DNA from: Ophiobolus disseminans
Taxonomy: Eukaryota; Ascomycota; Dothideomycetes; Pleosporales; Phaeosphaeriaceae
Assembly: GCA_010093685.1 (NCBI GenBank)
Contig: MU006219.1
Location: 1,569,531-1,633,530 of the forward strand
Direction of reading: 5' to 3'
Length of the DNA stretch: 64,000 nt
Shown here: in pieces, positions 30,442 to 41,860 of the stretch
How positions within the stretch are numbered: position 1 is the stretch's first letter
How the letters are laid out: each line of letters starts with the position of its first letter
Translations under genes and position numbers: made by a program
The notes under the pieces: model-generated
What the model saw: the letters and a program-made list of their open reading frames with translations, nothing else
Databases searched by the model: none
Told to the model about the DNA's origin: nothing

Positions 30442-31558
30442 AGGAGACTGTTGGCTAATTCATCTTCGAAGGTGTCCAACAGGATGAGTCCAAGGACGGA
30501 CAGCTCGACGAATAGCACTTTTGTGTAGCCCCAACCTCTTCATGTCTCAATGCTGTTCTCGTGGCTGCGGGACGCGTATGCAAGCCACGATCGATCTCGG
30601 GAAGGCGGAAGGCTGCAATGCCCAATCCCGTTTGTAAGACGCGGGATGGAAAGTCGCACAGCAGTAATCTGAGAGCGATTGTTTGGAGAACAGAGTCGGT
30701 TGGCTGGTGATAGACGGATCGACGACCAACGTACAGCGATGCACGGCAATGCATTGTTTAATTGCGAAAGATAAGCCACATGACGATGGAGCTTCCGAAG
30801 ATCTCGATTAATGCTGCAAGGATTAAAGGCGACAATTCTGAACAAGAGACCTTGAACAACCTCTAAATCCTGCACGTGGTGTCGCTGCTCAATGGGGCGT
30901 AGCAGCCTCGTTCCACCGACTTTCATTCTGCTGCGTCAGCATCGCTCATCAGCACCACCAGGCGTCTTCTGTTTGCGATCAGTCCTTCCTCATTCAATGT
31001 ATTTACTAGGTATCTTTTGGTTCGTGCATGCTTGCAGTGCGTTTCTTGGCGGCATATACGCACTCCCGGGAGCAATTGAGGCTGCAACACGAACCTCCCA
31101 TAGGCTCCTGCTATCTATCAACAGCCACATCAGGTCTTAGTGGTTCGTTCGGAATATTGCTAAATCACAGGTTATCGCAAGGCTGGCACGGCGCTGCACG
31201 GAGCTGCAAGGGCAAACCACATCTTCAGGTATACAATCATGCCACCTGCAGTATATGAGGTCGCGATAACTGCGCGCAGAGGCCCACCTACTTAACACGG
31301 CAGCGACTTCCCAAGCGACGGGCCGTGAGTACCACAACACTTCTCTAGCGTCCGCCCGTGCATCATACGTACCTGCCTGTAATTCGAAGCATCTCAAGTA
31401 AAACATTTTGGACTCCCGAAATTGTTCTCCAAGCTTCACTTTCGTTTACACCCCCGCCTACCACAACAACGATATCAGCGCTTGGCTATCATCGCACATC
31501 TACTACGACACCTACCCACAGTTTGACTACCTGGACACATACAGGATTCACTTTCAGC
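30442..31558. other. Intergenic, promoter of the GH5 glucanase
   Basis: 1.1 kb without a gene. A CT-rich leader is seen close to 31440-31558. Confidence 0.5.
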
Positions 31559-33121
31559 ATGTTGCAAATACTCTCGCTTACAGCTCTGCTGGCTGGCTCG
31601 CTCGTACACGCCGCACCCGCGAGGTAGGCACCCGTCTCACCTGTTCAGGCACGATGCTAATCCAACCAGTACCCTCACTGACCGAGGCGTCAACTTCAAT
31701 TGGGGTGGGGAGAAGGTCCGCGGTGTCAACATTGGGTATGTCAATCATCGACTTGGGTGTGACATGTACTGACTTTGTACAGCGGTTGGTTGGTTCTTGA
31801 GCCGTAAGCACTGATCGTACCCGATGTTTGCTCGGACTGACAATCAAAGCTTCATCACACCCTCCATCTTTGAGAGCCACAGCTCACCAGAGAATCCCGT
31901 TGTCGACGAGTGGACGTTGTGCGAGAAACTTGGTCAACAAGCCTGCGCCGATACTCTGAAGCCTCATTGGGACAATTTCGTCTCCCTCAACGACTTCTGG
32001 AAGATCAAGAACGCCGGGTTCAACGTCGTACGCATTCCAGTCGGATATTGGAGCTACGTCGCGCCATGGGGACCCTATGCGCAGGGAGCCGCACCGTAAG
32101 TAGCGTTCAGACGCTCCAAGGATGGATACGTCCTGACTCATCGTACAGCTACCTCGACGCCGCCATTGACTGGGCAAGGATCACCGGCTTGAAAGTTGTC
32201 ATCGACCTGCACGGTGCACCAAAATCCCAAAACGGATTCGATCACAGCGGTCACAAGGCGAGTGCTCCCACCTGGGGTGATGCCGATAGTCTCAGCTACA
32301 CCCATGCGGCGCTCCGCATTATTGAGCAGAAGTATGCGGTGCCATCTATGCAGGATGTTGTTGTCGCGATTCAGCCCCTCAACGAGCCATTCTTGCAGAA
32401 GCTGGACCTGAACATGGTGCGACAATTCTACCGGGATGCGTTCTACAACCTCCGCGAGATTAGCGACACTCCGGCTTTGTTTCACGACGGGTTTTACGAC
32501 CCCGAATGGATGAACGGCTTTTTGACACCACAGGACAACGGCGCGCAGGGCGTCATTGTGGATCATCACGAGTACCAGATCTTTGACAGCGGGTTGCTGA
32601 CCATGTCGGTCGATCAGCATGTCAACTTAATGTGCGATTCCGTAAGTTACTCGCCTCACTTCACAAGAAACATCTGCTTACCCTCATTGCGTATAGGTTC
32701 AGCGTTGGGCTGTGAGTGACAAATGGACGAGTCAGTACATCCTTTCCCACGTGTGATCGACGCTAACCCACTTCCAGTTGTCGGTGAATGGTCTGGTGCG
32801 ATAACCGACTGCGCCAAGCACCTCAACGGCTTCAACTCTGGCTCCCGCACGGAAGGCACCTTCCCGGGCTCTTACTACATCGGTTCCTGCGCTGGCAAGT
32901 CCGGACGCGTCGACTCATGGTCACCGGAATGGAAGGACAGCATCCGCCGCTACATTGAAGTGCAGCTCGATGCGTACGAGGCCAAGGCCAACGGCTGGGT
33001 GTTCTGGAACTTCAAAACCGAGGGCAGTGCGGGAGAGTGGGATCTGTTCCAGTTGCTGGATGGCGGCGTGTTCCCGCAGCCACTGGACAACAGGAAGTTT
33101 GGCAGGGCGTGCAAGTATTGA
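31559..33121 (+). CDS. EXG1: Secreted exo-beta-1,3-glucanase (GH5 family)
   Basis: Seven exons (31559-31623, 31670-31735, 31783-31803, 31850-32095, 32149-32641, 32697-32730, 32778-33121) join in frame to 422 aa. A signal peptide (MLQILSLTALLAGSLVHAAP) starts the protein. The GH5 TIM barrel shows VRGVNIGGWLVLEPFITPS, a substrate-binding NVVRIPVGYW, DLHGAPKSQNGFDHSG, the acid/base Glu212 in QPLNEP, and the nucleophile Glu312 in IVGEWSG, 100 residues apart as in yeast Exg1. The C-terminus GWVFWNFKTEGSAGEWD is typical. The enzyme releases glucose from beta-1,3-glucan in wall remodelling or nutrition. Exon 3 is only 21 nt. The sixth intron uses a GTCAGT donor. Confidence 0.94.
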
Positions 33122-33698
33122 GGGATGGGTATCTGGAGGACAGAGTCTGATAGCGTGGTGGTGTAATGGCGGTTGTTGGGGGTGATATGCGGTGTTACAC
33201 TTGGGTATATGTACATGGCATCTTACAGCACATCTTGGCTGACGAGGAGTTGCATATCGTAGGTCTTACAGCTTTCCCGACCCGTTGCACCTGTTTGTGT
33301 TTTGCTTTTTCGTCCTACTGTTCCACGCATCGCATTCTCATACCGCGTTGACTTCTTGTCGTGGCACCGTCGTATTGCGTGTCTCTCCGCTCTCTGATCC
33401 TTTCGAGATTCTTTATATATCTACTCGGACGCTTTCCATTCCATTTCACCTCCACCTCATCACCTTTATATACACTCAACTCCTCCTTTTTCACAGGCCC
33501 ACGGCAACTCTTCCCCCACATGTGGTGGGTCGCGTCTCGTCCTGCTTTTCTTTATCTGCTGCCTCGCACCATGGAGCAGTCGACGGCGTCCGCTACGGCA
33601 CATCTTCCTCCCCCTTTATACTTCTATATATATATACGAACCACCGGGCACAGCCTACGACACATGCCTTCCGAGCCTTCTGACCACGGCGCCATGAA
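33122..33698. other. Intergenic with TATA-rich tracts
   Basis: 3' flank of the glucanase, then CT-rich and TATA-rich sequence (TA repeat at 33625-33636). It may be the promoter of the weak gene that follows. Confidence 0.4.
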
Positions 33699-34594
33699 AT
33701 GATGCGCTATGTGTCTGCCTGGTTGGAAGGGATTAGTCATGGTCATCAGAGTCCTTCGGAATTTCGTGGGAGATATCAAAGGCCACATCCCGCACCCTCC
33801 GGAATTTCGTGGGGTCGAAACCAAACCAACACGCCCCTTTGGTTCGGTTCCCTTCACAGAGCTGAGCTGGGCTCGTGTGGTGAGCGCTACACCTTGGACG
33901 TCGCCTGCTACCTTGCGGTCGACGCCTTTTGTTCTTTGCTTAGGGCAGGCACGCACGTGTGCTAAGATTTCAGCATCCATGAGAGCATGGATGGAGCTGC
34001 CGATCGGCTTCAAGATGACGGTACTTAATGGTAGGCTGTTCTTTTGAGTGAAAGGATTGATGCAAGTGCTGATGCGACTGAACAGATGGCGTCCAAGCCC
34101 AGATTAAGGCAGAAGCGCCTTTCGTCGAGGTCAATACCGGAGGAACCCAGACCAAAGGGGTTGAAGTTAACGCTGGGGCGGGTGTTGGACTCAGCGCAGG
34201 AACGGGGATCAAAGACAAAGACTTTGCGCTCCGCGTCAGCATGGAGCTCAACGCCCGCCTCAGCGTTGACGCTCACTCTTCTTGTCTAGTACACTCTCGC
34301 TCAACCTGTTTGTACGTGAGGCCCCTGTCGATCCTTGGAGTATCAACTGCTTACCACTGCAATAGCCACCCATCGTCGCCCGAGCTGTCGCGGTGCATTC
34401 AGGACATGCTGCAGTACAAGCCTGTCACGTATTTCAGTGCCCGAAGAGATCTCCAATCTGCGAATGTTTTTTCGAAGACCGGTTCTATATACACCATGGC
34501 TCGCGTTCCCGGACACAACCTACGACATGCGTCCGCGCACCTTTCGTCTGGCTCTCCGGTACCATTCTTCCGGGTACTGTGCATACACGCTTGA
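33699..34594 (+). CDS. Orphan multi-exon gene, tentative
   Basis: Splice signals define a core: a GTGAGCGC donor at about 33879, a GTGCTAAGATTTCAG acceptor at 33958-33972, a short exon (about 33973-34032, MRAWMELPIGFKMTVLN), an intron with GTAGGC...GAACAG to 34085, then an exon with PFVEVNTGGTQTKGVEVNAG and AGVGLSAGTGIKDKDFALR. That Gly/Ala/Val-rich alternating pattern looks like a real beta-rich repeat protein. Beyond DAHSSC (about 34280) the sequence is less convincing, and a further GTACGT...CAATAG intron (34313-34366) may lead to ISVPEEISNLRMFFRRPV and a stop at 34601. Start codon and ends are uncertain. No family recognised. It may also be decaying. Confidence 0.35.
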
Positions 34595-36133
34595 TGTGTA
34601 GACATTTCTTTGCCAGCTTGGAGGCCGGATCTCGACTCGATGCGGCTTGTGGCACGATCGGACTGGATGGTCGCGGCGCTTGTGGACCTTTTGTATACAA
34701 CGACTTCGAGGCGCACACTAGTACGGAGACGCCCCCGAAAGTCCTGGTACACAGTAACAGGCGATGCTAAATGCCGACACGTATGTGTCGAGCCGTGTGG
34801 TCGCTGGGCACTCCTCGACATGTTTACCAGATGGCCATTTGCCTGGACTTCGACCGATTCTCATCCGTGTCCCATGCTCGAACGAACCATGTCGGGCTTT
34901 CGAGGCGTGAAAGCGGTACTGAAGATGCGGCGCCGCGCTTGAGGCACAGTACGTTCACGATGGTGCATTTTAGTTCACACTCAATGAGATTCGCGCATGG
35001 CGAAGCACCCGAAGGCGCGTCCGGGCATCGGTCTGGAGTCCGACCCAACCGCGACGATGTTATTGCGTGTGTGCTTGACACGTTTGTCGATTAGCATGAC
35101 TACAGAAACGCGCGGACCATTTCCTACGACTATATATATACATCCCCGGAGACTGTAGCACGGATGAATGAATCCTTGTCTTCTTGCCTCGAGTTCCAGA
35201 GGTGCAGGAAGACGTGATGACTTTGCCCTCGTTGTTCCGACCGGTAAGTTGCTCCCAAGTTCAGTCCATGTCTCGCCTGTCTAATCAAATTCCAGTCACC
35301 GCGAATGGATGCCTAGTACCACTCTGTGCAGGGCGCGGCACTCTCGGACGTCGATAATCCCTCCCATCAGCTCAACTCACATCGTCTTCGCCTCCCCGTC
35401 AAAAGCCTCGACCCGCTACAACTTTGCTTCCTCCCTATATATACATGTACGCTTCATAACGTGGACTCCGGTCCCAGTTGCAGCAGATGCCCCAGCTCGA
35501 CTGTGAGCCGACACATGTCTGCGGCGATATCGTGTTTCCAACGGACGAACGGACCAGGCTTTGTCAGCCTGGCCTTCTGCACTGGAGACTCATACCAACG
35601 AGCATTCACTATGTCCTCGTTGGTACTTCTTGATGTGGTCGGATCCAGGCTGATGAGGTCACGAGACAATCACCATGTTCACCGGGACTGATGCCGAGAT
35701 CAGCCCAGTATTCGTTGACAATATGGTCGCAAACATCACTTTTCTCACCATACGTTTCTCCACAACTGATGCGATCTGGTCATCCCTTGCTCGAGAGACC
35801 ATGACAAGACGATGCCTATTTGATGTGATCGACGATTGCGGCCAAGCGCAGTTTGTATGATGTGATGGGGTGTCACTGCTGCGAATACCGGTGGGACGGA
35901 CGGCTGCGAGATGGGACTCGCATGGAAAAAATATATACCGAGAACTGGATGTCGACGAGGGGGAGGGGATGAGGCGGTTGTACCTGCCCTCTGCTAGAGA
36001 AGAGTGTTTGGATGATCAATGTGGCCGAAAGTAAAAAATATTAGAACGACGCGTTCTTGTAGACCGCGCATTTCGATCTCGTTGAGGTCGCGAGAACTCT
36101 TGATATTCGGAAACGGTTGATGTGGACAGTTAG
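34595..36133. other. Gene-poor stretch
   Basis: 1.5 kb with only short frames. A clear intron-like segment (GTAAGTTG at about 35244 to TAATCAAATTCCAG at 35295) suggests that spliced transcripts occur, but flanking exons are too short to define a protein. TATATATATA tracts occur at 35131-35140 and near 35434. Confidence 0.4.
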
Positions 36134-37958
36134 CTACGAACCTGTTGTCCCCGCCATGGTTCGCAAGTTCCTGATCTCGAGATTAGCATGCAGTATTGTT
36201 GCAGCGATCAAGCAAAGCCACAAGTAAAGACTTACATCTCTCTTCATGATTAAGAGAAAAGTGTTCTTGGCGCCAATATGTGAGACGGCGTTCCCGATCG
36301 TCTCCAAGACATGGTCCATCGTCTCGAGGCGATCAGCCTTCACGCACAATAGGCGTATACTGCCTTTTATGATGTAGTCTTGGGCAATCTTATTGCTGAG
36401 CCTGTTTACCTCATGCAGCCCTGCTCGGGTCGGTTTCATCAGCGCAATTCGATAGAAGAGAAAGTGCTTACCGGGGAGATTTTCGAGTTGCAACCCTATT
36501 GATTTCTCAACGCCAATCCATCCCTCCTAGAAACTATTATCAAAGTTGTATTCCGAGTATTCGTACCTGTGGCACCTAATGCGTGGTCTATCATTCCAGG
36601 AGTCCATCTCAGAGCCAGGCTTCGGGTGGACGAATTTGATGTCCAACTCCACCCCATCTGTCTCGCAGTCGGAAGGGGGAGTCCAGATCGCGGTTTCCCA
36701 ATAATGAAAGCCAACACAACCGGGCGGATCGGTCATTTCGAGCTTAGCTAGATTGGGTAGGGAAGTTGACTTGTCATGAAGCTGGGTGGAGATCCAGTTG
36801 TAGCGCTGCTGGGGTATAGCTTTGGGGCTTTGGTTGAGAAATGGCTTCCCCTTGAGGTGGTGGTAAAAGATGCCTGAGGAGCGGGGGAATTCGAGCTTTA
36901 AAGATTGACGTTTGCTTCGGTGGTCAGACGAAACCCTGGAAATGTTAACGTACCTTTAGTCGCCGCAGAGTCGGTGGAAGGAGCTTGTACAGATGCTCTC
37001 GCACAGTGCAATGTGGGCCTGGCTGGACTTAGCAACAACTCGTTACTTCCACATCCTGCAACTCAGTGAAGTCCGAGAGATTCATGCTCGATCCATCGTA
37101 CGGATTCTGTGCCGTCCATTGAACAATTTGAGCTCCTTGAGTATGTTTTTTACAGGCTCCAACATAAAATCTAATGCTGCAGGGATAGCAAGTTGACGCT
37201 CCTGAGAGGGCCTGTTCCCACCTCCATACTCGCTGATCATGGGGACTTGAGCGCGCAAAATGCGTAAGTGCGGACAGAATGAGAGAATCCTGTGTATGGC
37301 GCTTAGATCTATACGCCAGAGAGTACAACCAGACAACTCCAAGGTCGTGATGGTCGATCTTTTCTCTGCCCAAGCCGAAGGTAAATCTGGTGGCTTCATG
37401 ATATCGAGGTATGTCGCTTTCATCTCCCGCAAGCTGGGAAGTAGCATAAATCGCAGTATCTCTGTGGTAGTGAAATCTTGCTGCACATGTATGGTGCGTA
37501 TATTTGAGAAGTCCCGCTCATTGTCAACGAGAAAGCAGCATTCGAAATCTCGTTCTGCGGGCCTCCTTCTGTTCATCTGCGCAATCCGGTCCATGATGGG
37601 GATGCCTGGTACTTCCGGGAACACGCTTGGGTTTGTCCCATCTCTTGAACTTTAGCTCTCTGATATTGGGGAATGCCAGCACGGTTTGCAATTCGATTTC
37701 GTCGCATTTGCCGTCACGAAATTCGAGGAACTAGGAACATACATGTGACCTCAAGTCGTCGTTTTCAGTGAGGCTGCGTAGCAGAAGCTGTGATCTCTCG
37801 AGCGAGAGTTCGCCAATGTTTCTGAAGAGGAGGGACCGTGTGGCGCGGTGGCAGGCGTGGCATACCAGGCTCAATGAACGCAGCGTTCTAAGATCCCACT
37901 CGAAGTCTGACGCGATACGGTAGAGGAGATCGTCTGGAAGCAGGCTAAGCGACCTCAT
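36134..37958 (-). pseudogene. F-box / leucine-rich protein gene with several frameshifts
   Basis: The ATG at 37958 opens MRSLSLLPDDLLYRIASDFE, an F-box, followed by LRTLRSLSLVCHACHRATR. After about 37745 the protein-like reading jumps between frames: FLEFRDGKCDEIELQTVLAF (about 37733-37650), then FPEVPGIPIMDRIAQM and LREMKATYLDIMKPPD to about 37110, then SMNLSDFTELQDVEVTSC, then VREHLYKLLPPTLRRLK, then after an intron the segment around TELE/LEMTDPPGCVGFHYWETA, then SNKIAQDYIIKGSIRLLC down to 36230. Good introns remain (for example GTAAGTC...GCTAATCTCGAG near 36197-36232, and GTACGTTAAC near 36950). About five single-base shifts are needed, so this is most likely a recent pseudogene. Intact relatives would act as SCF ubiquitin-ligase substrate adaptors. 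Confidence 0.65.
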
Positions 37959-39040
37959 TATGGATGCTGCTGGTATGGTGTTGTGGACGCTGTTATTTCT
38001 TGCCGTGGGCGCGGGGTGTTGTCCAAGACCCGTGCCGCATCGCGCTTCCTGAGTTTCGGATGCATGCTGGAGGTTAGGAGACAAGTCACCATCTCCCTGC
38101 GCGACCATCATCTCACCACGTACACCTTCACAGTCAATGCCGGCAATGGAGGTCGGCGTCGATTTGCAGTCAGCCCCTTTTCTAGATTGAAGCGCAGCAC
38201 CCTTTGCGAGGTCTTTCTCCTTCATAAAGATCACAACCGAACCGTAAACAGCAACATGTGCTTTGCTTATGAACAGGGTATCTTTGAGTGTATGACACAT
38301 GCAAGTAAGAACTGGAAGCAAGAAACAAATCCAATCGATCGCAATGCCCCAGTGTCGAGATGCACCGAAGACAAACCATGTGGCTACCTACACGCTCCAC
38401 AAACCGAGGAGCAAGACTTCGCTAACAACGGACCGAGCCTGGATTGAGAGTTCAAATGACGTCTCAAACATGTCTGACAAGCTCCAGCTAACTGCAGCGT
38501 GAAGGCTTGATGGACACGTGCGCCGCCACCCGAAGTTTTAGCGCTGGGCTCCCCACACTTCCCCGCGTTTTTCGTACTTAGCCTACCTCCAACATCCCAC
38601 CTTTCTTGGGAAATACCCCCGTCGCTTAACTGGATGCGTATCGATCTTCGCTTTCTTCGCTCCAGATACCGGATAACTTCGCGTTTAGTACACTCAGACC
38701 GAACCCTTTTCAACAACCGTTGCCTAAGGTAGAGGGCCTAGTAACGAGAATTCAGGTAGTGACCCCACATGTCGAGTGAGCAACTGTTGGGAAGACATTT
38801 GCCGAAATTCCTTGGTGTCCAGGAAGGAACCCATCCCAGGTTCCGAAGTCACATTATCATGACTAGGAAGTGGCAACCCTTGCCGTCGGGTCGTGAAAAA
38901 CCAGTCGTACCATGATGCGCATTTTGTGCACAAGGCGGGGTATCTTGCCCGGCAAGGCAAAGGACATGTTATAAAGCAATATTGGACGCAAAAGATGGAT
39001 GTATTACTGGAGTTTCTTCGGGCTTCAGTGTTTTGTCAAC
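37959..39040. other. Intergenic, divergent promoter side of GH3 gene
   Basis: 1.1 kb. The minus frame stays open from the F-box start back to 38321 but lacks family content. No other gene. Confidence 0.45.
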
Positions 39041-41702
39041 ATGCTGCGATCAATTGCCTGGCTCGCTTGTGCGGCGAATGCGGTTGCTCAGTTCAACATC
39101 ATACACACCCAGTATGAGACGAGTCCGCCTGTGTACCCGTCTCGTAAGCCATCAAAAGTACTGACTCTTCCGGCGTATAGTAGACTGACCTATCTGAAGC
39201 AAACATTACCGGTGTAGGGGGATGGATCGAGGCTCTCGAAAAGGCCAAAGCCTTCCTTTCTCAGCTTTCGCTCGAAGAGAAAGCTGGCATAGTAACGGGT
39301 ACATAGCCACGAAGCATAAAAAGGTCTTGATGAATCAACTGACAACCATATCAAAGGCACTCCCGGCCCATGTGTTGGCAATATAGCGCCAATACCGCGC
39401 CTCAATTTCAGCGGCTTGTGCCTACAAGATGGCCCGCTAGCGATCCGTCAAGCCGTGTATGCTTCGGTGTTTCCAGCTCAACTATCAGTAGCAGCGTCCT
39501 GGGACCGCTCGCTCGCTCTCCAGCGCGCCGCGTTGATGGGCACTGAATTTCGCGAGAAAGGATCACACATTGCCTTGGCTCCAGTGGTCGGGCCTCTTGG
39601 ACGGTCTGCCTTTGGTGGTAGAAACTGGGAAGGCTTCAGTCCTGATGCATACCTCTCTGGCGAGCTGGTAGCTGAGACAGTCATCGGCATTCAGAGTGCT
39701 GGCGTGTACGTATTGCCCATTTCCAATTTCTTGTGGGATAGACACTGACCGCATATATCAATGGTCAGACAAGCCACGACGAAACATTTCATCGCAAATG
39801 AGCAGGAGACTCAACGCAATCCTTCCACGAGGCCGAATAGAACCACCATAGAAGCGTTGAGCTCGAACATCGACGACAAAACAATGCACGAAACGTACCT
39901 TTGGCCTTTTGCTAACGCGATTCATGCTGGTAGTGCGTCTATTATGTGTTCCTATAATCGCATTAATGGATCGTATGGATGCCAGAACTCTAAAATTCTC
40001 AACGGCTTGCTTAAGGACGAGCTGGGGTTTCAAGGATATGCCATGTCTGACTGGATGGCTGTGCATGCAGGCACGGCTGCGATAGAGGCTGGCTTAGTGA
40101 GTAGGCCTGGGCGGTGATTGGAGAAGTACGGAACTGATAATTACAATCAGGATATGAACATGCCTGGTGGTATTGCGTTCACCTCCGCTTCGCCATCGTA
40201 CTTTGGAGGCAACATTACCATTGCTGTGTAGGTCAAGAACCCCGGACTTCGTTGATCAGAAACATAGGCTGACTGTTTCCGCCCAATCTAGCAACAACGG
40301 ATCTCTCCCGACACGGCGCGTGGACGACATGGTCCTCCGTATCATGACCCCATACTACTTCCTAAAACAAGACATCAACTTCCCGCCCGTAGACGGCTAC
40401 ACTCCAAAAATTGGCTTCTTCCCCGCCCCAAACTACGTCAAAAACTTCACACTTGGCCCCACAGTCGATGTCCGCAAGAAAGAAACCACCAGACTCATCC
40501 GCGAGCTCGGCGCAGCAGGAACTGTTCTCCTCAAGAACACCAACGCCACCCTCCCCCTGAAGCGCCCCATGAACATAGGTGTCTTCGGCAATGACGCTGC
40601 AGACCTGACTGTTGGGCAGTACTCCCTCAGTCTCACCGGTGGCGACGGCAACTACGACATCGGGACACTGGCTGCAGGCGGAGGAAGCGGAACAGGGCGC
40701 TTCAGTTCCATCGTCGCCCCGCTCGACGCCATCAAGAGCCGCGCACAATCTTACGGCGCGCTGGTGCAATACATAACCAGCAACGTCGCCATCACCTCCG
40801 GCGCACTATCCACCCTCGCGCCCCTCCCCCTCGACGCATGCATCCTCTTCCTCAAATCCTGGGCCAGCGAGGGCTCCGATCGCGTCTCCGTACTCCCAGA
40901 GTGGAACTCCACCACCGTCGTCCAGCGCGTAACGTCCGTGTGTGCGAATACCATCGTCGTGCTACACGGCGCATCTGCAAATGCTTTACCCTGGTCAAGT
41001 AATCCCAACGTCACAGCTATTCTAGCAGCACATATGCCCGGCCAGGAAACCGGGAGTTCCATCACGGATATATTGTGGGGCGATGTGAATCCGTCTGGCC
41101 GGTTGCCGTACACCGTCACCACTGCTGAAGATGAGTGGACACGGAATATCGTTAACAGCACGGAACTGCTGGGTACGAAGGATCCGAATGCGTGGCAAGC
41201 GGATTTTACCGAGGGGAATGAGATTGATTATAAAGACTTCGACGCGCGCAATGCGAGTGTTAAGTATGAGTTTGGATTTGGATTGAGTTACACTACCTTC
41301 TCCCTCTTGAACATCACTACACAAATCGTCGTAGCGAACGCATCCCGCACGCCTAATCCCGCGGCCCCGATTCTTCCAGGCGGAAACGTCGACCTCTGGG
41401 CTACACTCGCGCGCGTCAGCGCTACGGTGAGTAATACTGGCAACCTCACCGGCGCGACGGTAGCACAGCTCTACCTCTCTTTCCCGGCGGAAGCGGGCGC
41501 GCCGGTCAGGAGTTTGCGCGGGTTTGAGAAAGTGCATCTCGCGCCAGGGGAGGCGAAGACGGTGGTGTTTGAGCTGAAGAGAAGGGATGTGAGTTATTGG
41601 GAGACAGGGGCGCAAACGTGGAGGGTTCCTGTGGGCGAGATTGGGGTGGGTGTGGGGTTTAGTTCGCGGGATTTGCGGCTCAAGAGCACATTGAGGGTTT
41701 GA
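39041..41702 (+). CDS. Secreted GH3 beta-glucosidase
   Basis: Six exons (39041-39143, 39200-39298, 39357-39705, 39769-40096, 40151-40227, 40292-41702) give 788 aa. A signal peptide (MLRSIAWLACAANAVAQ) is followed by the family entry GTPGPCVGNIAPIPRL and LCLQDGPLAIR. The catalytic barrel includes KHFIANEQETQR and the nucleophile Asp at about residue 278 in GYAMSDWMAVH. The second GH3 domain (PMNIGVFGNDAAD onward, with AGGGSGTGRF) and the C-terminal fibronectin-III-like domain (SATVSNTGNLTGATVAQLYL) are complete. Many N-x-S/T sites indicate secretion. It hydrolyses terminal beta-glucosyl bonds (cellobiose, oligoglucans). With the GH5 glucanase 6 kb upstream it could degrade beta-glucans to glucose. 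Confidence 0.94.
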
Positions 41703-41860
41703 GAATTTAGGGGGAGGTGGAGCATAAGGATTGGGAATATATGCTTCGTTGGCAGTCGTAGTCGTACATATATACATACATATATCAACGCCGCACTGCA
41801 GCCCCATCCCACGTCTATGGGTATATATGCGAAGTAAAAATATGCATAACAGGACTGCGG

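Noticed and set aside
38322..39040. Short frames upstream of the GH3 gene
   Set aside because: None has splice-compatible partners or recognisable sequence; region is better read as promoter.
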